Assembly: GCF_000582785.1 (NCBI RefSeq) | Contig: NZ_HG931173.1 | Span: forward strand, 1,590,877 to 1,654,876 | Length of the DNA: 64,000 nucleotides | Direction of reading: 5' to 3' | Source of the DNA: Candidatus Blastococcus massiliensis AP3 | Lineage (GTDB): Bacteria; Actinomycetota; Actinomycetes; Mycobacteriales; Geodermatophilaceae | In this document: in pieces, positions 16,167-24,599 of the stretch | Numbering within the stretch: the stretch's first letter is position 1 | How the letters are laid out: every line of letters begins with the position of its first letter | Translations under genes and position numbers: made by a program | The notes under the pieces: generated by a model | Database searches by the model: none | What the model saw: only the letters and a program-made list of their open reading frames with translations | What the model was told of the DNA's origin: nothing

Positions 16167-17227
16167 CGGCCCCCCTCCCCGGGACTTCCGGCGCCGGAAG
16201 TCCCCTCCGTGCACCAGGTCGCCGCCCGGTGCGGCAGCCCCGGGGGGCCAGAACGGCCATGTCGGCCCTGGGAGATCTGGACCAGGGGCGGTTGCTCGGT
16301 CTCGCACCGGGCGTCGCCGCGCACCGGGCAGCGCGGCCAGAACACGCAGCCCCGCGGCAGGTCGGTGGGCGAGGGCGGCACGCCGGGCACCGTGGCCAGC
16401 TCGGGGAGAGCGCCGTCCGGCCCGGGACGGGCCAGGTCGGGCAGGGCGCCCAGCAGCCCTCGCGTGTACGGGTGCACCGGGTGGTCGAGGACGTCGTCGA
16501 CCGTGCCGTCCTCCACGCACCGGCCGCCGTACATGACCAGCACGCGGTCGGCGATGCCGGCGACCACCCCGAGGTCGTGGGTGATCCAGATGACCCCGGT
16601 GCCGTGCTCGGCCTGGAGCTTCTCGACCAGATCGATGATCTGCGCCTGCACGGTGACGTCGAGCGCCGTCGTCGCCTCGTCGGCGATGAGCAGCGCGGGG
16701 GAGTTCGACAGCGCTATCGCGATGATCACCCGCTGCCGCATCCCACCGGAGAGCTCGTGCGGATACCGGTCCAGCGCCCCGGTCGGATCGGGCAGGCCCA
16801 CCTCGGCGAGCAGGTCGGCGGCCCGGCGGCGGGCGGCCGCCTTGTCCATGTCGCTGTGCGCGCGGATGCCCTCCACGAGCTGCCGGCCGACGGTGAGCAC
16901 CGGGTTGAGCGACGTCATCGGGTCCTGGAACACCATGCCCGCCCCCGGCCCGCGCACCTGGCGGAGCCGCTCGGGCTTCATGGTGAGCAGGTCCTCCCCC
17001 TGCAGCAGCGCCTTCCCGGTCACCGTCGCCACCCGAGCGGGCAGCAGGCCCAGCAGTGCCAGCACCGAGACGCTCTTCCCGCTGCCCGACTCCCCGACGA
17101 CGGCGACGGTCTCTCCCGGCCCGACGGTGTAGGAGAGCCCGTTGACGACGTCGGCCGGACCGCGCGGCGTGCGCAGCCGGACCCGCAGGTCCTCGACCTC
17201 CAGCACCGGCTGCGCCCCCGCGGTCAC
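16163..17227 (-). CDS. Peptide-type ABC transporter ATP-binding protein (DppD/OppD-like)
   Basis: A 354-residue ATPase with Walker A GESGSGKSV (~45), VFQDPMTSLNP, signature LSGGMRQRVIIAIAL, Walker B LLIADEATTALD and ITHDLGVV. The oligopeptide C-terminal domain has GCVFWPRCPVRGDARC. After the usual PPLVQ the end is odd: QISQGRHGRSGPPGLPHR and TEGTSGAGSPGEGGR are encoded by two repeat elements (families D and B) lying in frame. The core enzyme is intact, so function is probably kept. Both ends overlap neighbours by GTGA. Confidence 0.92.
   Translation of the reverse strand: MTAGAQPVLEVEDLRVRLRTPRGPADVVNGLSYTVGPGETVAVVGESGSGKSVSVLALLGLLPARVATVTGKALLQGEDLLTMKPERLRQVRGPGAGMVFQDPMTSLNPVLTVGRQLVEGIRAHSDMDKAAARRRAADLLAEVGLPDPTGALDRYPHELSGGMRQRVIIAIALSNSPALLIADEATTALDVTVQAQIIDLVEKLQAEHGTGVIWITHDLGVVAGIADRVLVMYGGRCVEDGTVDDVLDHPVHPYTRGLLGALPDLARPGPDGALPELATVPGVPPSPTDLPRGCVFWPRCPVRGDARCETEQPPLVQISQGRHGRSGPPGLPHRAATWCTEGTSGAGSPGEGGR
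16181..16204. repeat. Family B palindrome inside a gene end
   Basis: A perfect 24-bp palindrome centred on GGCGCC, with arms GGGACTTCCG. It lies within the last 15 codons of the DppD-like gene, just before the overlapping start of the next gene. Confidence 0.85.
16245..16270. repeat. Family D 26-bp intragenic motif, copy 1
   Basis: Shares 22 of 26 positions with 28783-28808: GGGCCA, then GGCCAT, then TCGGCCCTG. It sits inside the DppD-like coding region without breaking the frame. Confidence 0.6.
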
Positions 17228-18180
17228 CTGCCGCCTCCCGCCATGAGCGTCCGCTGGCGGGGATCGAGGACGTCGCGCAGCCCGTCACCGAGCAGGTTGA
17301 AGCAGAGCACGGTCAGGAAGATCGCCATCCCGGGGAAGAAGGCCAGCCACCAGGCGTCCTGGATGAAGCCACGGCCCTCCGCGAGCATCCGCCCCCACGA
17401 GGGGTTCGGCGGCTGGGTGCCCAGCCCGAGGAAGGACAGCGCGGCCTCGGCCAGCACCGCGAAGGCCAGGCTGATCGAGGTCTGCACGATGATCGGCGGC
17501 GCGGCGTTGGGCAGGACGTGCCGGCTGAGGATCCGGAGGTCCGACGCCCCCACCGAGCGCGAGGCCCGCACGTAGACCTCCTCCCGGACGCCGAGCACGC
17601 TGGCCCGGGTCACCCGGGCGAAGATCGGGATGTAGACGATGCCGATCGCCAGGGCGGTGTTCCCCGACCCGGGCCCGCGGACGGCGAGGATGGCGATGGC
17701 CAGCAGCACCGCCGGGAAGGCGAAGAACATGTCCATGATCCGCATGAGGACGTCATCGACCCACCGGCCGTAGTAGCCGGCGAGCAGGCCGATGAGCGTG
17801 CCGATCAGCAGCGCGATCCCGACGGCCAGGAAACCGACCCGCAGCGAGACGCCGGCGCCGAGGATCACCCGGCTGAGGACGTCCCGGCCCAGGTCGTCGG
17901 TACCGAACGGATGCGACCAGCTCGGCGGCTGCAGCCGGTCCTCGACCGAGGTCTCGTTCGGCCCCTGCGCGGCGAGCGTCTCGTCCACCAGCGACATCAG
18001 GATGATCGCCAGCAGGACCAGGCCGGCGAATGCGGCCGTCGGGTTCCGGGCCAGCAGGCCGAGGGTCTCCCGCCACCGCGGCCGGGCCGGGCGCAGCGTC
18101 GCCGGACCCGCCGACGTGTCCTTCGCGTCCCCCTGACCCGCCACCGGCGCGTCCGGCGGGGGCAGCGGCTGGCCGGTCAC
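17224..18180 (-). CDS. Peptide-type ABC transporter permease (DppC/OppC-like)
   Basis: A 318-residue inner-membrane permease. An N-terminal polar stretch is followed by helix 1 (~50-70) and the DppC hallmark SHPFGTDDLGRDVLSRVILG, then five more helices. The ATPase-contact EAA loop is RASRSVGASDLRILSRHVLPN. It ends at DPRQRTLMAGG. It forms the channel with the DppB-like permease. GTG start; the stop overlaps the next ATPase start (GTGA). Confidence 0.93.
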   Translation of the reverse strand: MTGQPLPPPDAPVAGQGDAKDTSAGPATLRPARPRWRETLGLLARNPTAAFAGLVLLAIILMSLVDETLAAQGPNETSVEDRLQPPSWSHPFGTDDLGRDVLSRVILGAGVSLRVGFLAVGIALLIGTLIGLLAGYYGRWVDDVLMRIMDMFFAFPAVLLAIAILAVRGPGSGNTALAIGIVYIPIFARVTRASVLGVREEVYVRASRSVGASDLRILSRHVLPNAAPPIIVQTSISLAFAVLAEAALSFLGLGTQPPNPSWGRMLAEGRGFIQDAWWLAFFPGMAIFLTVLCFNLLGDGLRDVLDPRQRTLMAGGGR

Positions 18181-18199
18181 CGCAGGCCTCGGCGGAGGT

Positions 18200-19105
18200 T
18201 CATCGCCGGATCCGTGGGTCGATGGCCGTGTAGAGCAGGTCGACGATCAGGTTGATGACCAGGAAGACGACGGCGAACAGCAGGATCGCCCCCTGCAGCA
18301 CCGGGTAGTCGCGGGCCTGGACCGACTGCAGCGCCAGCTGGCCCAGCCCCGGCCAGGCGAAGACGATCTCCACGACGACGACGCCGGACAGCAGGTAGGC
18401 CAGCTGCACGCCGGTGACCGTGACCAGCGGGAGCAGCGCGTTGCGCAGCACGTGCCAGGTGAACACCTGCCGCTGCGGCAGCCCCTTGGCCTGCGCCGTC
18501 CGCACGTGGTCCGCCCCGATCGCCTCCAGGACGCTGGACCGCACGAACCGGGTGATGACCGCACCGGACACCGTGCCGGTGACCACCGCCGGCATGATCA
18601 GCCGCTCCAGCCAGCCGACCGGGTCCTCGCTCAACGGCACGTAGCCGCCCGTCGGTAGCCAGCCCAGCGTCCCGGCGAAGACGAGGATGAGCACGATCGC
18701 CATCCAGAAGTCCGGCACCGAGATGCCGAACTGGCTGATCACCGTGGCGAACCGGTCGACGATCGACCGCGGCCGCAGCGCCGAGATCGTGCCCAGCGGG
18801 ATCGCGATCACCAGCGCCACGAGGATCGAGGCGAAGGCCAGCGTGAGGGTGGCGGGCAGCCGCTCGGCGATCAGCGCCGTCACCGTCTCACCGCTGCGGA
18901 AGCTGACCCCCAGGTCGCCGGTGACCGCCCCGCCCAGCCAGGTGACGAACTGCTGCGCCAGCGGCAGGTCCAGGCCGGACCGCTCCCGCAGCGTGTCGTA
19001 GGTCTCCTGCGAGAACCGGGTGCCGAGCGCCAGCCGCACCGGATCACCCGGTACGAGATGCACCAGGGCGAAGACGATGACGCTGACCCCCGCCAGCACC
19101 ACCAC
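18200..19105 (-). CDS. Peptide-type ABC transporter permease (DppB/OppB-like)
   Basis: At least 301 residues with about six membrane helices and the DppB signature VHLVPGDPVRLALG near the N-terminus. The EAA loop is RTAQAKGLPQRQVFTWHVLRN and the end is YTAIDPRIRR. The only usual start is GTG 19105, which trims the first helix. Family members normally begin about 12 residues earlier (LRRxxQ), and that stretch is present here (YVLRRTGQS). An in-frame CTG at 19141 overlaps the upstream TGA and may be the real start. Confidence 0.88.
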   Translation of the reverse strand: MVVLAGVSVIVFALVHLVPGDPVRLALGTRFSQETYDTLRERSGLDLPLAQQFVTWLGGAVTGDLGVSFRSGETVTALIAERLPATLTLAFASILVALVIAIPLGTISALRPRSIVDRFATVISQFGISVPDFWMAIVLILVFAGTLGWLPTGGYVPLSEDPVGWLERLIMPAVVTGTVSGAVITRFVRSSVLEAIGADHVRTAQAKGLPQRQVFTWHVLRNALLPLVTVTGVQLAYLLSGVVVVEIVFAWPGLGQLALQSVQARDYPVLQGAILLFAVVFLVINLIVDLLYTAIDPRIRR

Positions 19106-19137
19106 CGACTGACCGGTGCGGCGGAGGACGTACCCGG

Positions 19138-20658
19138 TCAGGGCAGCTCCACGTTCTCGAAGTTGATCGCCTTGTCCGCGCGGATCTGGTAGCCGGACAG
19201 GTCCGGCGCCCAGGCCTGCACGACGTCCGGGTTGTACAGGTACAGGTAGGAGACGTCGTCGACGATGATCGTCGCGGCCTCGTCGTAGAGCTCCTTGCGG
19301 GCGTCGTCATCGGTCTCGCTCGCCGCTTCCTGCAGCAGCGCGTCGACCTCCGGGTTGCTGTAGCCCTGGTAGTTGTTCGGGCCGTCGGTCTGGTGCTGCT
19401 CCTCGTAGTAGGCGGCCGGATCCAGGTTGCCGAGCCAGCCCAGGTAGAACGCGTCGTAGTCGCCCTCGCCCTGGCGGTCGAGCCACGTGGCGAAGTCCAG
19501 CGTCTCGATCTGCACGTCGATGCCGATCTCGTCGAGCTGGCTGGCGATGACCTGCGCGGCGGTGACCGTCTCGGGGTACTCGTCGGTGACCATCAGCCCC
19601 ATCGTCAGCGGCGTCGACACGCCCGCCTGCTCGAGCAGCTGCCGGGCCTGCTCGACGTCGCGCTCGAACGGGGCGTAGTCGAGGTAGAAGAAGCTGTCCT
19701 CGGGGATCGCCGTCTGGTTGGGCTCGGCCGCGCCGAACCAGGCCGCCTCGGCCACCGCCTCGCGGTCGATCGCGAAGGAGATCGCGCGCCGCACGTCGCG
19801 GTTGTCGAACGGCGGGCGCTCGTAGTTCATCGACATGTACCAGTAGTCGACGCTGGGAGTGGTCTGCAGCTCCACCGAGTCGTCGTCGCCGAGCGACTCG
19901 ATCTGCTGGGGCGGCACGTTGTCGGTCCAGTGCACCTCACCGCTCTGCAGCGCGGTCAGCGCCGCCGCCGGCTCGGTGATGTAGCGGAACTCGACCCCGC
20001 TGACGCTCGGTTCCCCGCCCCAGTAGTCCTCGTACGCGGTGAGCACGGTGCTGCTGGCGTCGGAGCTGTCCAGCATGAAGGGGCCGGTGCCGTTGGCCTC
20101 GGTCTCCAGGTTCAGGTCCTCGGCGGCGTTCTCCGGGAGGATCGCCATCCCCTTGAACGAGCCGATCCGCTCCAGCAGGTTCGGCGTCGGCTGCGAGAGC
20201 GTGATGACGACGGTCTCCGCGCCGTCGGCCTCCACCGACTCGACGTTCTGGAACCGGAAGGAGTTGCTCAGCTCCTCGTCGATGATCCGGTTGTAGGAGT
20301 AGACGACGTCGGCGGAGTCGAACTCGCTGCCGTCGTGGAAGGTGACGTCGTCGCGCAGCGTGAACCGCCACTCCAGCCCGTCGTCGCTGGTCTCCCACTC
20401 CGTCGCCAGGCTCGGCCCCATCGTCAGGTCCTCGGGATCCGGGACGACGAGGGTGTCGTAGACGTTCTCCAGCACCTGGAAGCTCGCGTACGCGGTGGTC
20501 ACGTGCGGGTCGAGCTGGTCGGGCTGGGCGCTGACCGCGGCGACGAGCGGATCGTCACCCCCTCCTCCCCCGCCGGTGTCGACCGAGTCACCGCCGCCGC
20601 AGGCGGTGAGAACGAGGGCGCCGCTGGCGGCGAGAGCGAGAAGTCGAGTGGCGCGCAC
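19138..20658 (-). CDS. Peptide/solute-binding lipoprotein, SBP family 5
   Basis: A 506-residue extracytoplasmic binding protein. Signal peptide with lipobox LTAC (Cys ~20), a Gly-rich linker, then the SBP_bac_5 fold: LVAAVSAQPDQLDPHVTTAY at the start, RFTLRDDVTFHDGSEFDSADVV (family hallmark) near residue 110, and FDNRDVRRAISFAIDRE. It captures a peptide or similar ligand for the operon it heads. GTG 20658 has GGAGG at 6-nt spacing; the longer frame upstream lacks a signal peptide and is rejected. Confidence 0.93.
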   Translation of the reverse strand: MRATRLLALAASGALVLTACGGGDSVDTGGGGGGDDPLVAAVSAQPDQLDPHVTTAYASFQVLENVYDTLVVPDPEDLTMGPSLATEWETSDDGLEWRFTLRDDVTFHDGSEFDSADVVYSYNRIIDEELSNSFRFQNVESVEADGAETVVITLSQPTPNLLERIGSFKGMAILPENAAEDLNLETEANGTGPFMLDSSDASSTVLTAYEDYWGGEPSVSGVEFRYITEPAAALTALQSGEVHWTDNVPPQQIESLGDDDSVELQTTPSVDYWYMSMNYERPPFDNRDVRRAISFAIDREAVAEAAWFGAAEPNQTAIPEDSFFYLDYAPFERDVEQARQLLEQAGVSTPLTMGLMVTDEYPETVTAAQVIASQLDEIGIDVQIETLDFATWLDRQGEGDYDAFYLGWLGNLDPAAYYEEQHQTDGPNNYQGYSNPEVDALLQEAASETDDDARKELYDEAATIIVDDVSYLYLYNPDVVQAWAPDLSGYQIRADKAINFENVELP

Positions 20659-20751
20659 GGAGTCCTCCGGAGCATCGAGGTTCGTCGTCCACCCCCGACC
20701 TTTCACCCGTACGCGCAGGTCGGCCACCCGAGCCGGGCGTTCAGCGGCATC

Positions 20752-20767
20752 GTTGCCGCATCGCAAC
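20752..20767. promoter_or_regulatory. Dyad GTTGC-N6-GCAAC upstream of the ABC operon
   Basis: A 5-6-5 inverted repeat about 95 bp before the binding-protein start. A near-identical dyad (N5) is at 23106-23120, before the sortase-substrate gene. A shared regulator is possible. Confidence 0.3.
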
Positions 20768-20788
20768 CTGGCTCCGGGGCGGACCGCC

Positions 20789-20944
20789 TCAGTCGACCGT
20801 CACCTCGTTGAACGGCAGCCGCGGCTCGACCCACGGGAAGACGACGAACAGCAGCAGCGCCACGACGACGGCGACGAGCACCAGCGCCTGCGCCGTCTTC
20901 AGCGCCGTTCCACCGGGCAGGTGCCGCCAGATCCAGCCGTACAT
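20789..20944 (-). CDS. Small conserved actinobacterial membrane protein
   Basis: A 51-residue protein: MYGWIWRHLPG, a hydrophobic helix (ALVLVAVVVALLLFVVFPW), then VEPRLPFNEVTVD. The pattern WIWRHLPG...FPWVEP.LPFN.VTV is familiar from small membrane proteins encoded near sortase and serine/threonine-kinase genes in actinobacteria. The helix probably spans the membrane with a short outer C-terminal tail. Its function is unknown. It lies 12 bp from the sortase gene in the same orientation, so it probably belongs to that transcript. Confidence 0.75.
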   Translation of the reverse strand: MYGWIWRHLPGGTALKTAQALVLVAVVVALLLFVVFPWVEPRLPFNEVTVD

Positions 20945-20956
20945 CTCGTCTCCCGT

Positions 20957-21748
20957 TCAGCGCTCGTAGAGGGCGGCCGGCCCGTCGGGCCACTGCGCCT
21001 TGCTCAGCGGCGGCCCGTCGAGCTGGGCGTGGACGACCAGCCGCTGCCGCGCGGAGTACTCCGGATGGCAGGTGGTCAGCGTCAGGTAGGCGCCGGTCGC
21101 GGGGGCGGTCTCCGGCGCGTCCGGGGTGGGCGAGATGACCTCGACGTCGGTCGGCCGGACGATCCGCCGCCCGGGGATGCCGCTGGGGTCGGCCTCCAGG
21201 TCGCCGGTCGCGACGTCGCCGAGCACCCGGTAGACGAACCAGCTGTCCACGGTCTCGACCACGATCGGGTCGCCCGCCTCCATGAGGTCGAGCTCCAGGA
21301 AGGGCGATCCCTTGCCCACCCGGTGGCCGGCGAGCGAGACGTTGCCCTGCTCGCCGGGCATCGCCGTTCCGGCGTAGTGGCCGGGGCCCTGCGCGAGCAC
21401 CCTCTCGCTCGTGCCCTCCAGGATCACCCGGGCGTAGTCCTCACCCAGCCGCGGGATGCGGAGCACCCCGAAGGCGTCGCCGATCTCGACCCGGGTGAGC
21501 TCCGCCGGCTCGACGCCCGCGCGGTCCCACTGCTCGTACAGCTCCTGGCTGAGCCGGTCCTGCTGGCGGTCGGCGATCACGTCGGTCACGAGCAGTTCGT
21601 AGACCACGAACAGCAGGACGACCAGCCCTGCCGTCACGAGGAGCTCGCCGGCGGCCCGGGCGATCCCCGGCCAGCGCGGTCGCCGCTCCCGGGCGACGAC
21701 CCGGGGGTACGGGGCATCCACCCGCTCGATGGGCTCGGTGTGCGTCAT
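20957..21748 (-). CDS. Class E sortase
   Basis: A 263-residue membrane transpeptidase that joins surface proteins to the cell wall or processes them. One N-terminal helix (~33-52). Catalytic residues: His of SLAGHR (~140), Cys of LTLTTCHPEYSARQR (~227) and Arg of the same motif. TLTTC is typical of class E, which recognises LAxTG rather than LPxTG. The gene upstream on the same strand encodes a protein ending in LAATG plus helix and arginines, the matching substrate. Confidence 0.93.
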   Translation of the reverse strand: MTHTEPIERVDAPYPRVVARERRPRWPGIARAAGELLVTAGLVVLLFVVYELLVTDVIADRQQDRLSQELYEQWDRAGVEPAELTRVEIGDAFGVLRIPRLGEDYARVILEGTSERVLAQGPGHYAGTAMPGEQGNVSLAGHRVGKGSPFLELDLMEAGDPIVVETVDSWFVYRVLGDVATGDLEADPSGIPGRRIVRPTDVEVISPTPDAPETAPATGAYLTLTTCHPEYSARQRLVVHAQLDGPPLSKAQWPDGPAALYER

Positions 21749-21842
21749 CTGCCGGTCCGTTCCGGTGCTGGAGGTCCTGGTGGACCGCAGACCCGGGACC
21801 CGAGCCGGAGGGCTCGGGTCCCGGGTCCGGGAGGGGGATCGG

Positions 21843-22991
21843 TCAGGCTGCGGCGCGGCGGCGGGCCACCACGATCAGACCGGCGCCCAGGCCGAGGGCG
21901 GCGATGCCACCGATGACCGGGACGGCGACGTCGGCACCCGTGGCCGCGAGCGTTGCCCCGGCCGTGACCGTCGCGACGCCCGCATCGGACACCGTGATCG
22001 GCAGCGTCACGTAGCGGAGCACGCCGTTGGCGTCGACGCCGGAGGCGACCAGCGTGTGGGTGCCCTTGGCCAGCCCGGCGGGAATCGTCACCTCGACGGA
22101 GAACTTCCCGTCGACGTCCGCGACGGCCGTCGTCAGCACCTGGGGCGTGGAGTAGACGATGACGCTGACGGTCGAGCCGGGCGCGTAGCCGTCACCGGTG
22201 ACGGTGATCTTCGCGCCGGGGGCGACGGCGCCGGCAGCCGCACCGGTCATCGCCAGGTCGCCGTTCTTGGCCGGGACCTCCGCGGGGGTGGTGACAGCCG
22301 GGATCACGCCGGTCCGCGCCGTGGCGACGGCCTCCGGGCCGATGTTGCCCTTGGTGTCGACGGCCGAGACGAGGAACAGGTAGTCGTAGCCCGGGATCGC
22401 CGGGACCGTGCAGGTGAGGGCAGTCGTGGTGCGGCACTGCTGCGCCATCCCGCCCAGCTCGCCGACGTTGATGCCCGCGTTCACGACGTAGCCCGCCACG
22501 CCGTGGGTGCCGGGCACCGTGGCCGCGGTCCACGTGATGGTCGCGGTCCCGTTCCCGAGCTGCACCGTCGGGACGCCGGGCGTGCCGGGGCGCACGAAGG
22601 GGGTGCCCGTCTTCGCCGCCGACCAGTCGCCGGCCGTCTGCTCCGAGTCCAGCCCGCGGACGGTGACCGGGTACTCCACGCCGTTCTGGAGCCCGTCGAT
22701 CTCGAAGACGCCGTCGAAACCGCTCTGGTCGTCCACGTCGAGCAGGGCCGGGGAGGTGTGGTCCCCTCCGTCGAGCGAGTACTCCCAGCTCGCCGGGTCG
22801 GCACCGGTGTAGTCGGCGTCGAAGAAGACCCGGAGGCCGCCGTCGGTGCCCTCGACGGCGACGATCGTGGGCGCGGCCACGCCGGGGGCGGCCTGGGCCA
22901 CTCCGGTGACGCCCAGCAGGGCGGTGGACAGTCCGATCGTGCCGGCGGCGAGGACGCCGAGCGCACGACGGGGTGATGACGTGAGCTGCAC
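21843..22991 (-). CDS. Sortase-anchored surface protein with fibronectin III-like domains
   Basis: A 382-residue secreted protein. Signal peptide to about residue 34 (ends TGVAQAAPG), two fibronectin type III-like domains (~36-125 and ~130-225), an Ig/E-set-like domain (~235-335, with ITVTGDGYAPGSTVSVIVY) and a C-terminal sorting signal: LAATG (~349), a hydrophobic helix and RRR. It is the evident substrate of the adjacent class E sortase. The GTG at 22991 has GGAGGA at 6-nt spacing. Its binding target is unknown. Confidence 0.88.
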   Translation of the reverse strand: MQLTSSPRRALGVLAAGTIGLSTALLGVTGVAQAAPGVAAPTIVAVEGTDGGLRVFFDADYTGADPASWEYSLDGGDHTSPALLDVDDQSGFDGVFEIDGLQNGVEYPVTVRGLDSEQTAGDWSAAKTGTPFVRPGTPGVPTVQLGNGTATITWTAATVPGTHGVAGYVVNAGINVGELGGMAQQCRTTTALTCTVPAIPGYDYLFLVSAVDTKGNIGPEAVATARTGVIPAVTTPAEVPAKNGDLAMTGAAAGAVAPGAKITVTGDGYAPGSTVSVIVYSTPQVLTTAVADVDGKFSVEVTIPAGLAKGTHTLVASGVDANGVLRYVTLPITVSDAGVATVTAGATLAATGADVAVPVIGGIAALGLGAGLIVVARRRAAA

Positions 22992-23105
22992 GTCGACTCC
23001 TCCATGGATCCCGGAACGCCGGGACGGTCGCCCGGGAATCCGGACGCGACACCGGACCACGACCGAGGCGCCGATCCGCGCCGCGCCATGCCGTCGGTCA
23101 CTTGT

Positions 23106-23120
23106 GTTGCACAGCGCAAC
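23106..23120. promoter_or_regulatory. Dyad GTTGC-N5-GCAAC
   Basis: A perfect 5-5-5 inverted repeat about 115 bp upstream of the surface-protein start, overlapping a relatively AT-rich patch. It resembles the dyad at 20752-20767. Confidence 0.3.
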
Positions 23121-23235
23121 CAGATCGTCACCAACGCGCGAACGCCCAGGTCACGGCGGTGCGGGCCTGAAGCCGAAAGAGCGACGAACCAGCGCCCCTC
23201 CCCTTGTCGGATGCTGTTCCCACGCGCCCAGGACG

Positions 23236-23275
23236 ACGACGGCCGCCGTCCCGGGGCGGGGACGACGGCCGTCGT
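23236..23275 (-). terminator. Hairpin after the acyl-CoA dehydrogenase gene
   Basis: ACGACGGCC (23236-23244) pairs with GGCCGTCGT (23267-23275), with further pairing inside. There is no T-run, as is common in high-GC actinobacteria. It starts 16 bp after the stop. Confidence 0.6.
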
Positions 23276-23290
23276 GGGGGGTGCGAGGCG

Positions 23291-24505
23291 TCAGCGGATG
23301 TGGACGCCGGAGATGGTCCGCGCGATGACCAGCCGCTGGATCTCCGAGGTGCCCTCGAAGATGGTGTAGATCTTGGCGTCGCGGGCCATCCGCTCGACCG
23401 GGTAGTCGCGCGTGTAGCCGTTGCCGCCGAGGATCTGCATGGCCTGCTCGGTGACGCGGACCGCCGTCTCACCCGCGACGAGCTTGGACATCGAGCCCTC
23501 GGCCGCGGTGAACTGCTGGCCGTTCTGCGCCATCCACGCGGCCCGCCAGACCAGCAGCCGCGCTGCGTCGATGGAGGTCTTCATGTCGGCGAGCATGAAG
23601 GCGATCGACTGGTTCTCGATGATCGCCCGGCCGAACTGCTCGCGCTGCTTGGCGTACTCCAGCGCGTACTCGTAGGCCGCGCGCGCGACACCGACGGCCT
23701 GGGCGCCCACGGCGGGCCGGGTGCGCTCGAAGGTCGCCATCGACGGCTGGGTGCGGCCGGTCTTCACCCCTTCACGGGCGCGGGCGAGCCGCTCCTCGAG
23801 CTTCTCCCGTCCCCCGAGCAGGCAGTCGCCGGGGATGCGGCAGTCCTCGAGGACGACCTCGGCGGTGTGGGAGGCCCGGATGCCGTGCTTGAGGAACTTC
23901 TGCCCCTGCGAGAGGCCCTTCGTCTGAGGCGGGACGATGAAACTGGCGTGCCCGCGGGCCTTCAGCTCCGGGTCGACGACGGCGGTGACGACGTGGATGT
24001 CGGCGATGCCGCCGTTGGTCGCCCAGGTCTTGGTGCCGTTGAGCACCCACTCGTCGGTCTTCTCGTCGTAGACCGCCCGGGTGCGCATGGCGCCGACGTC
24101 GGAGCCGGCGTCGGGTTCCGAGGAGCAGAACGCGGCGACCTTGGGCTCGGCCTCGGTGCCGAACATCTGCGGCACCCACTGGCCGACCTGCTCGGGTGTG
24201 CCGTTCGAGCTCACTCCCGCCGCGGCGAGGGCGGTGCCGACGATCGCCAGGCCGATGCCGGCGTCACCCCAGAAGAGCTCCTCCAGGGCGATCGGCAGCC
24301 CGAGTCCGGACTCCTCGAAGGACTGCGTGGCGAAGAAGTCGATCGAGTAGAGACCGACCTTCGCGGCCTCCTGGAGGATCTCCCAGGGGGTCTCCTCCCG
24401 CTCGTCCCACTCGTGGGCCGCGGGACGGATGACGTCCTCGGCGAACTGGTGCACCCACTTCTGCAGCTCGATCTGGTCCTCGGTGAGCCCGAACGACACG
24501 GCCAT
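23291..24505 (-). CDS. Acyl-CoA dehydrogenase
   Basis: A 404-residue FAD enzyme that introduces the 2,3-double bond in acyl-CoA. N-terminal helical domain to ~125, then the beta domain with [15 protein letters not shown] and TKTWATNGG (FAD/substrate contacts), and the C-terminal helical domain. The catalytic Glu is in [12 protein letters not shown] (~382), as in short/medium-chain enzymes; ILGGNGY is present. The gene is first downstream of an HtdX-fabG4-fadA2 block on the same strand. A strong hairpin separates it from that block, so it may have its own promoter. Confidence 0.93.
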   Translation of the reverse strand: MAVSFGLTEDQIELQKWVHQFAEDVIRPAAHEWDEREETPWEILQEAAKVGLYSIDFFATQSFEESGLGLPIALEELFWGDAGIGLAIVGTALAAAGVSSNGTPEQVGQWVPQMFGTEAEPKVAAFCSSEPDAGSDVGAMRTRAVYDEKTDEWVLNGTKTWATNGGIADIHVVTAVVDPELKARGHASFIVPPQTKGLSQGQKFLKHGIRASHTAEVVLEDCRIPGDCLLGGREKLEERLARAREGVKTGRTQPSMATFERTRPAVGAQAVGVARAAYEYALEYAKQREQFGRAIIENQSIAFMLADMKTSIDAARLLVWRAAWMAQNGQQFTAAEGSMSKLVAGETAVRVTEQAMQILGGNGYTRDYPVERMARDAKIYTIFEGTSEIQRLVIARTISGVHIR

Positions 24506-24540
24506 CAGTTGACGCCTCTCTTCAGTCCTGCATGTCTGTC

Positions 24541-24592
24541 GGCCCCGTCCGGGGGCCCGCCCCGAGCCAGCGGGGTGGGGCGGACGGGGTCC
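24541..24592 (-). terminator. Long hairpin between HtdX-like and acyl-CoA dehydrogenase genes
   Basis: GGCCCCGTCCG (24541-24551) pairs with CGGACGGGG(T)CC (24581-24592), and CCCGCCCCG with CGGGGTGGG inside. It lies just after the HtdX-like stop; a short pyrimidine run flanks it. Confidence 0.65.
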
Positions 24593-24599
24593 TTCTTCC

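Larger units (their letters stand above)
22992..23290. other. Intergenic region upstream of the surface-protein gene
   Basis: About 300 bp without a supported gene. It should hold the promoter of the surface-protein gene. It contains a GTTGC-N5-GCAAC dyad (23106-23120) and, near the other end, a hairpin that may end the acyl-CoA dehydrogenase transcript. Confidence 0.5.
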
